A stretch of DNA of 9,387 nt from an uncultured Bacilli bacterium. Lineage in GTDB: Bacteria; Bacillota_I; Bacilli_A; RF39; UBA660. A model generated the notes under the pieces. That model was given only the letters and a program-made list of their open reading frames with translations. It was not told where the DNA came from and did not search any database. A program made the translations under genes and the position numbers. Positions 7,020-9,387 of the stretch are shown piece by piece. Location of the stretch: the NCBI GenBank assembly GCA_944363755.1, contig CALVVC010000038.1, positions 1 to 9,387 of the forward strand. Reading direction: 5' to 3'. Within the stretch, counting starts at the first letter, position 1; the number at the start of each line of letters is the position of its first letter.

Positions 7020-7889
7020 GTGGTTCTTATTAAAAAGGTTATAGAAGTAATATTAGTGTCATTACTTGTTCTTTTTTCTTTTTATTATACAGAGAAAGCT
7101 ATTGGTCTAATAGAGTCTAATGATCCACTTATGAAAAAGATTAAAGATAAAGGAAGTATTAAAGAAGAAGAGGCAATTAATGCTAAAGTAGAAGGAGATT
7201 ATTTAATACCAGGTTATAATGGCCTTGTTATAGATTTAGATGATAGTTTTAAAAAAATGAAAAGTTATGGTAGTTATAATGATGCTTTATTAGTTTTTGA
7301 AGAAGTTGAACCTAATATATCTATAGATGATTATTATGATAAATATATAAGTAGTGGCAATGGAATGAGTACAAACATTGCTTTAGTCTTTGCTGTTGAT
7401 ACTAACAGTTATACTTTAAATGTTTTAAATATTTTAAAAGAGATGAATGTAGTAGGAACTTTTTTTATAGATGGTAAATTTACTGATAGTAATACATCTT
7501 TTGTAAGTGAAGCGATTATTAATTCTAATGAAGTAGAAGTACTTAGTTATGATAATAATTATGATGAATTATTATTTAAAGCATCTATTGATAAAATAAA
7601 GACATTAACTAGTACTACACCTAAATACTGTTATGCAACTTATGATAATGAAGAAGTATTAAACCTTTGTAGTAAATTATCTATGCATACTATTATACCT
7701 ACTATAAAACTTGATAATAATATATATAGTAATATAAAAGGTAATTTAAGAAGTGGAGGTATTATAAGTGTTAAATTAACGGAATCTAATGTTAGAGAAT
7801 TAAAAATATTAATAAATTATATTAAACAAAGAGGTTTTTCTTTAGTAACACTTGATACTTTATTAAATGAAGAAAGAAGTGAAAAATAA
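7020..7889 (+). CDS. Membrane-anchored, degenerate polysaccharide deacetylase-like (NodB-fold) protein
   Basis: 289 residues from the GTG, with an N-terminal membrane helix (~6-23) and an extracytoplasmic domain. Residues ~119-285 follow the NodB/CE4 pattern: a first strand IALVFAVDTNS (120-130) where active enzymes have TFDDGP, then LNILKEMNVVGTFFIDG (136-152), a central section, and GGIISVKL...LKILINYIKQRGFSLVTLDTLL at the end. The catalytic Asp pair is reduced to one shifted Asp, the metal-binding HSxxH is replaced by LSYDNNYDE (175-183), and the final His is absent, so deacetylase activity is unlikely; it may bind glycan or act as a scaffold. It follows the PBP gene by 36 bases. Start choice: the GTG at 7020 lies inside the only good ribosome binding site (GAGGTGG, 7017-7023), and the codon at the right distance is ATT (7029). 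Confidence 0.72.
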   Translation: MVLIKKVIEVILVSLLVLFSFYYTEKAIGLIESNDPLMKKIKDKGSIKEEEAINAKVEGDYLIPGYNGLVIDLDDSFKKMKSYGSYNDALLVFEEVEPNISIDDYYDKYISSGNGMSTNIALVFAVDTNSYTLNVLNILKEMNVVGTFFIDGKFTDSNTSFVSEAIINSNEVEVLSYDNNYDELLFKASIDKIKTLTSTTPKYCYATYDNEEVLNLCSKLSMHTIIPTIKLDNNIYSNIKGNLRSGGIISVKLTESNVRELKILINYIKQRGFSLVTLDTLLNEERSEK

Positions 7890-7913
7890 GGAAGAGATTT
7901 TTAATTCTTCCTT
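7881..7913 (-). terminator. Terminator of toxN, shared with the convergent deacetylase-like gene
   Basis: Perfect 8-bp stem AAGGAAGA (7888-7895) with TCTTCCTT (7906-7913). On the minus strand it is followed by ATTTTTC, a usable T-tract, so it should end toxN. The arms overlap the stop codons of both convergent genes. On the plus strand the following AAACTGTTT is poor, though the stem could still slow polymerase. Confidence 0.75.
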
Positions 7914-8451
7914 AAACTGTTTCTAATATTAAATTTTCATATTCTATACATTTTTCTTCTAATAATTTAAAGTTGCAACATCTTTTAGAAATAGGATGAT
8001 TCTGCTTGTTTTTCACTATGTTATATAATCTATTAGCATTATTATTAATTATATATTTTTTCTTATTTAGGAATTTTAGTTCCTTTTTTAATAGATTCCA
8101 ATATTTTATTTTTTCTTCAATATTTTTAAATGTACGAAACTCTTCCAAATTATCAAATGTAACTTCAACACATAAATTGTCTGGAACAGGTATCATATTG
8201 TTTAAATCTAAAGCACCTAATATTTTATCATTATTATCAAATATTTTGATAAAGTCAATGTTGTCTGCCATTTCTTCAAATTTTTTCTTATAAGAAGTAA
8301 CAGGAGCAAAATAATTAGTATTGTTTTCTTTTTGCAAAACTACACCAATAAATCCTTTCATTTTGTTCTCTCCATAATCAACCTTTGAAACTTTATAGTC
8401 AAATTTTTTTAAAAAGTTTATATATTTTTTATCTATAAAATACCATTTCAT
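7912..8451 (-). CDS. toxN: ToxN/AbiQ family type III toxin (endoribonuclease)
   Basis: 179 residues, close to ToxN and AbiQ (about 170). Toxins of this family cut mRNAs and their own antitoxin RNA; the processed RNA repeats then wrap the toxin into an inactive complex, and release of the toxin during phage infection arrests the host. Seen: the N-terminal MKWYFIDKKYINFLKKFD pattern, FIGVVL (34-39), YFAPVTSYKKK (47-57) with T52, S53 and K55 at the catalytic positions known from Pectobacterium ToxN, LGALDLNNMIPVP (78-90), and the C-terminal CNFKLLEEK (159-167). The family call is made firm by the tandem repeats and terminator directly upstream on the same strand. AGGGGG lies 9 bases before the ATG. 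No sign of truncation or frameshift, so the toxin should be active. Confidence 0.93.
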   Translation of the reverse strand: MKWYFIDKKYINFLKKFDYKVSKVDYGENKMKGFIGVVLQKENNTNYFAPVTSYKKKFEEMADNIDFIKIFDNNDKILGALDLNNMIPVPDNLCVEVTFDNLEEFRTFKNIEEKIKYWNLLKKELKFLNKKKYIINNNANRLYNIVKNKQNHPISKRCCNFKLLEEKCIEYENLILETV

Positions 8452-8472
8452 TATATTTTCCCCCTGTCATAT

Positions 8473-8511
8473 AAAATAAAAATAGGGCAATACCAACAAA
8501 GGTATCGCCCT
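8473..8511 (-). terminator. Attenuating terminator between antitoxin RNA and toxN
   Basis: On the minus strand AGGGCGATACC (8511-8501) pairs with GGTATTGCCCT (8494-8484): 11 bp with one G-U, loop TTTGTT, followed by ATTTTTATTTT. It lies about 20 bases before the toxN start. In type III systems such a leaky terminator sets a high ratio of antitoxin RNA to toxin mRNA. Confidence 0.9.
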
Positions 8512-8514
8512 TAT

Positions 8515-8614
8515 ACTTTTATGCACTTTTAAAGGAGTAGTGTGAACCTTTATACGTTTTTTAGGAGTAACGTCAACCTCTTTATATACACTTTTAAAGG
8601 AGTAGTGTGAACCT
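8515..8614 (-). repeat. Three tandem antitoxin repeats (~35, 30 and 35 nt)
   Basis: Read on the minus strand the copies start at 8614, 8579 and 8549 with AGGTTCACACTACTCCT, AGGTTGACGTTACTCCT and AGGTTCACACTACTCCT. Each can form an H-type pseudoknot: AGG pairs with the CCT in the loop, and a second stem pairs ACACT/AGTGT in copy 1, ACGTT/AACGT in copy 2 and CACT/AGTG in copy 3. The second stem changes on both sides in copy 2 while pairing is kept. Confidence 0.88.
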
Positions 8615-8693
8615 CTTTTATTAGCTCCCTACTGTGGCAAGGGAATTCCGACTTTTGTTATTATATGAGGTATCACTCATTTAATACATCTAA

Positions 8694-8721
8694 AGTATAT
8701 CATAAGATTATATTGTTGTAA
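8694..8721 (-). promoter_or_regulatory. Promoter of toxI-toxN
   Basis: On the minus strand TTACAA (8721-8716), 16-base spacer, TATACT (8699-8694). The same boxes and spacing recur at the second antitoxin unit (8878-8905), which supports the call. Confidence 0.8.
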
Positions 8722-8760
8722 AGAAAAAATGTTACTTTTTTGATGATTTCTACTTTTTAA

Positions 8761-8798
8761 TAATAAAAATAGGGTAATACCAACAAAGGTATCGCCCT
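8761..8798 (-). terminator. Terminator of the orphan antitoxin unit
   Basis: On the minus strand AGGGCGATACC (8798-8788) pairs with GGTATTACCCT (8781-8771), followed by ATTTTTATTA. Compared with the toxI terminator it carries one extra C-A mismatch, so it is slightly weaker. Confidence 0.78.
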
Positions 8799-8871
8799 TA
8801 TACTTTTATGCGCTTTTAAGGAATAGTGTGAACCTCTTTTATCTTTATATGAGATGTCACTCATTTACTGC
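8761..8871 (-). ncRNA. Orphan single-repeat antitoxin RNA (toxI-like, no toxin)
   Basis: A complete small transcription unit with promoter, leader hairpin ATGAG/CTCAT (8849-8864), one antitoxin repeat (8801-8835) and terminator, followed not by a toxin but by the promoter of the real toxI. The repeat matches copy 3 of toxI but has ATTCC for ACTCC, one base deleted in the A/T run, and AGCG for AGTG, which puts an A-C mismatch in the second stem. It may be a decaying duplicate, or a low-affinity extra source of antitoxin. Expression and activity cannot be judged from sequence. Confidence 0.7.
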
Positions 8872-8877
8872 ATTTAA

Positions 8878-8905
8878 AGTATATCATATGTTTATACTGT
8901 TGCAA
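8878..8905 (-). promoter_or_regulatory. Promoter of the orphan antitoxin unit
   Basis: On the minus strand TTGCAA (8905-8900), 16-base spacer, TATACT (8883-8878). The -35 is marginally closer to consensus than that of toxI (TTACAA). Confidence 0.78.
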
Positions 8906-8940
8906 AGATTAAATGATACTTTTTTGCAACGATTAATATC

Positions 8941-8969
8941 TTGATAAAATTAATTATTTATGATAATAT
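8941..8969 (+). promoter_or_regulatory. Strong plus-strand promoter into the 9005-9233 element
   Basis: TTGATA (8941-8946), 17-base spacer, TAATAT (8964-8969). It points rightward, away from the antitoxin units, into a structured non-coding stretch and against the promoter at 9241-9269. Confidence 0.65.
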
Positions 8970-8971
8970 GA

Positions 8972-8994
8972 ATATGTAAAGAGAATTTACATAT
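8972..8994. repeat. Perfect 9-bp inverted repeat at the predicted start site (operator-like)
   Basis: ATATGTAAA (8972-8980) and TTTACATAT (8986-8994) with a 5-base centre. It begins 2 bases after the -10 box of the 8941 promoter, where a repressor operator would sit. It would also form a hairpin at the 5' end of the RNA. Confidence 0.55.
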
Positions 8995-9097
8995 TATAAA
9001 AAAGAGGAATACCTAGTTTGCCATTTGGGCGTTACCTCAAAAAAAGTTTTTTGATAGACACCCTAATTACAAAGTTGTAATAGGGCGTTTTACTATC
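8976..9097 (+). ncRNA. Candidate structured small RNA from the 8941 promoter
   Basis: No credible plus-strand protein starts here. The predicted RNA carries the left arm of the large inverted repeat, a possible TGCC/GGCG hairpin (9019-9031), and a strong hairpin CCCTAATTAC/GTAATAGGG (9061-9085) enclosed by GATAG/CTATC (9053-9057, 9093-9097). The hairpin followed by CGTTTTACT could end transcription. It would be antisense to any transcript from the opposing promoter at 9241-9269. No known RNA family is recognised. Confidence 0.35.
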
Positions 9098-9233
9098 TAT
9101 AAATAATCAGAAGTATAATTATTATTACCAATGATGCAATTAGAAAACCTTTCTTACAAGATAGACATTTCCCCTTTCTAACCCTGAATATTAGAGTTTT
9201 GAAAGAGGTAAAACACCCATACTAGGTATTCCT
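9005..9233. repeat. Large inverted-repeat element (arms ~30 bp)
   Basis: AGGAATACCTAGT (9005-9017) is the exact reverse complement of ACTAGGTATTCCT (9221-9233). Similarity continues inward: TGGGCGTTACCTC (9026-9038) matches the reverse complement of GAGGTAAAACACCCA (9205-9219) apart from one C/T change and two extra bases, with an 8-base offset between blocks. No transposase is present and no clear target-site duplication is visible at the ends. Confidence 0.7.
9093..9140 (-). CDS. Very short hydrophobic reading frame (possible toxin-like peptide)
   Basis: On the minus strand AGAAAGG (9155-9149) is followed 7 bases later by ATT and a frame reading IASLVIIIILLIIYR then TAG, an almost purely hydrophobic 15-residue segment. 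The frame is open back to 9221 (upstream part ...KGKCLSCKKGFL) but has no ATG, GTG or TTG at a useful position. An ATG at 9168 after AAAGGGG is in a different frame and stops after four codons. Small membrane peptides with an overlapping antisense RNA are typical of type I toxin-antitoxin loci, but with no normal start this remains a suggestion. Confidence 0.2.
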   Translation of the reverse strand: MASLVIIIILLIIYR

Positions 9234-9240
9234 AATTGAT

Positions 9241-9269
9241 ATACTAGCATATCTGATACAATTAATCAA
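9241..9269 (-). promoter_or_regulatory. Minus-strand promoter into the 9005-9233 element
   Basis: On the minus strand TTGATT (9269-9264), 17-base spacer, TAGTAT (9246-9241). It lies immediately outside the right arm of the inverted repeat and faces the promoter at 8941-8969, so the two transcripts would overlap. Confidence 0.55.
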
Positions 9270-9321
9270 TCGAACAAGATACATTTTTTAATAGAAATTT
9301 TGTTTGTAATTATAAAAACAT

Positions 9322-9349
9322 TTGACATCTTTATAATTTGTAGTAAAAT
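9322..9349 (+). promoter_or_regulatory. Promoter for the next gene to the right
   Basis: TTGACA (9322-9327, a perfect -35), 16-base spacer, TAAAAT (9344-9349). No start codon with a ribosome binding site is visible before the window ends, so its gene or RNA lies outside. Confidence 0.6.
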
Positions 9350-9387
9350 AATAGTTGTAAATACGTTATTAGTTAAGGACTTGGTAA

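Larger units (their letters stand above)
8473..8688 (-). ncRNA. toxI: ToxI-type antitoxin RNA (three repeats)
   Basis: Predicted transcript from just downstream of the -10 box (about 8688) to the attenuating terminator. In order on the minus strand: a leader hairpin ATGAG/CTCAT (8665-8680), a second hairpin TCCCT/AGGGA (8626-8644), three tandem repeats (8515-8614), then the terminator. Known type III antitoxins are cut by their toxin into single repeat units that fold as pseudoknots and neutralise it. Repeat number and length (three, ~30-35 nt) are like the AbiQ antitoxin. The transcription start and cut sites are inferred. Confidence 0.88.
8473..8930 (-). repeat. Tandem duplication of the antitoxin transcription unit
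   Basis: Two copies in direct orientation, about 8476-8745 and 8761-8930, share on the minus strand an upstream flank (containing CAAAAAAGTA), promoter, ATGAG/CTCAT leader hairpin, an AGGTTCACACTA repeat, the string GCATAAAAGTATAAGGGCG and the terminator. The toxN-proximal copy has two additional repeats and one additional hairpin (8626-8644). Confidence 0.85.

Noticed and set aside
8006..8293. Plus-strand open frame of 95 codons
   Set aside because: It lies entirely antisense within toxN, has no ribosome binding site, and its Phe/Leu/Ser-rich product reflects the Lys/Glu/Asn-rich opposite strand.
8515..8614. Three short repeats as a small CRISPR array
   Set aside because: The copies are directly abutting with no unique spacers, differ in length and sequence, lie between a promoter and a terminator, and precede toxN; they fit type III antitoxin repeats.
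8515..8614. Repeated ACTCCT loops as an anti-Shine-Dalgarno small RNA that represses mRNAs
   Set aside because: First considered, but the toxN gene downstream and the pseudoknot pairing of CCT with AGG explain the conserved CCT better.
9112..9180. Plus-strand ATG-started peptide of 16 codons (from 9130) in the inverted-repeat element
   Set aside because: No ribosome binding site and no compositional feature; too short to support.
9005..9233. Calling the inverted-repeat element an insertion sequence
   Set aside because: It encodes no transposase and has no evident target-site duplication; a MITE remains possible but promoters and internal hairpins suggest RNA function, so it is listed only as an inverted repeat.
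8440..9387. Search for a DGR template repeat matching 523-609
   Set aside because: I looked for an A-rich near-copy of the variable block, especially in the non-coding right end, and saw none; the repeats there are antitoxin units with a different sequence.

Overview
The window is strongly AT-rich and reads with the standard genetic code: TGG encodes Trp and no TGA needs to be read through. It carries FtsA/FtsZ, a class B penicillin-binding protein, Nfo next to a YqfT/DUF2624-like gene, and strong AGGAGG-type ribosome binding sites. This points to a walled, low-GC Gram-positive of the Bacilli type, perhaps one of the uncultured gut lineages close to the Mollicutes. That placement is inference.

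Layout. (1) 1-687 is the 3' end of a large surface-type protein. Its last ~90 coding bases (523-609) are abruptly GC-rich and adenine-poor, the signature of a diversity-generating retroelement (DGR) variable region. A terminator follows. (2) 736-3216 is the division operon ftsA-ftsZ with a clear promoter and terminator. (3) 3261-4825 holds nfo (endonuclease IV) and, on the other strand, a prepilin-like gene and a DUF2624/YqfT-like gene. (4) 4902-7889 pairs a PbpA/PbpH-type class B PBP with a membrane-anchored, catalytically degenerate polysaccharide-deacetylase-like protein, both probably acting at the cell envelope. (5) 7881-8721 on the minus strand is a complete type III toxin-antitoxin locus: promoter, three tandem ~30-35-nt antitoxin RNA repeats, attenuating terminator, then toxN (ToxN/AbiQ endoribonuclease). 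(6) 8761-8905 is a second, toxin-less copy of the antitoxin transcription unit, with its own promoter, one decayed repeat and its own terminator. (7) 8941-9269 holds two convergent promoters facing a ~230-bp inverted-repeat element with internal hairpins and a short hydrophobic reading frame. It could be an antisense-regulated (type I-like) module or a small mobile element. (8) A promoter at 9322-9349 points out of the window.

How the parts work together. FtsA anchors FtsZ at the membrane. The PBP crosslinks wall peptides and its neighbour probably supports it. Nfo repairs abasic sites. ToxN is held in check by processed antitoxin RNA and would be freed by transcriptional shut-off such as phage infection. 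The strongest leads for new biology are the DGR-like variable region, the orphan antitoxin unit beside toxIN, and the convergent-promoter element.
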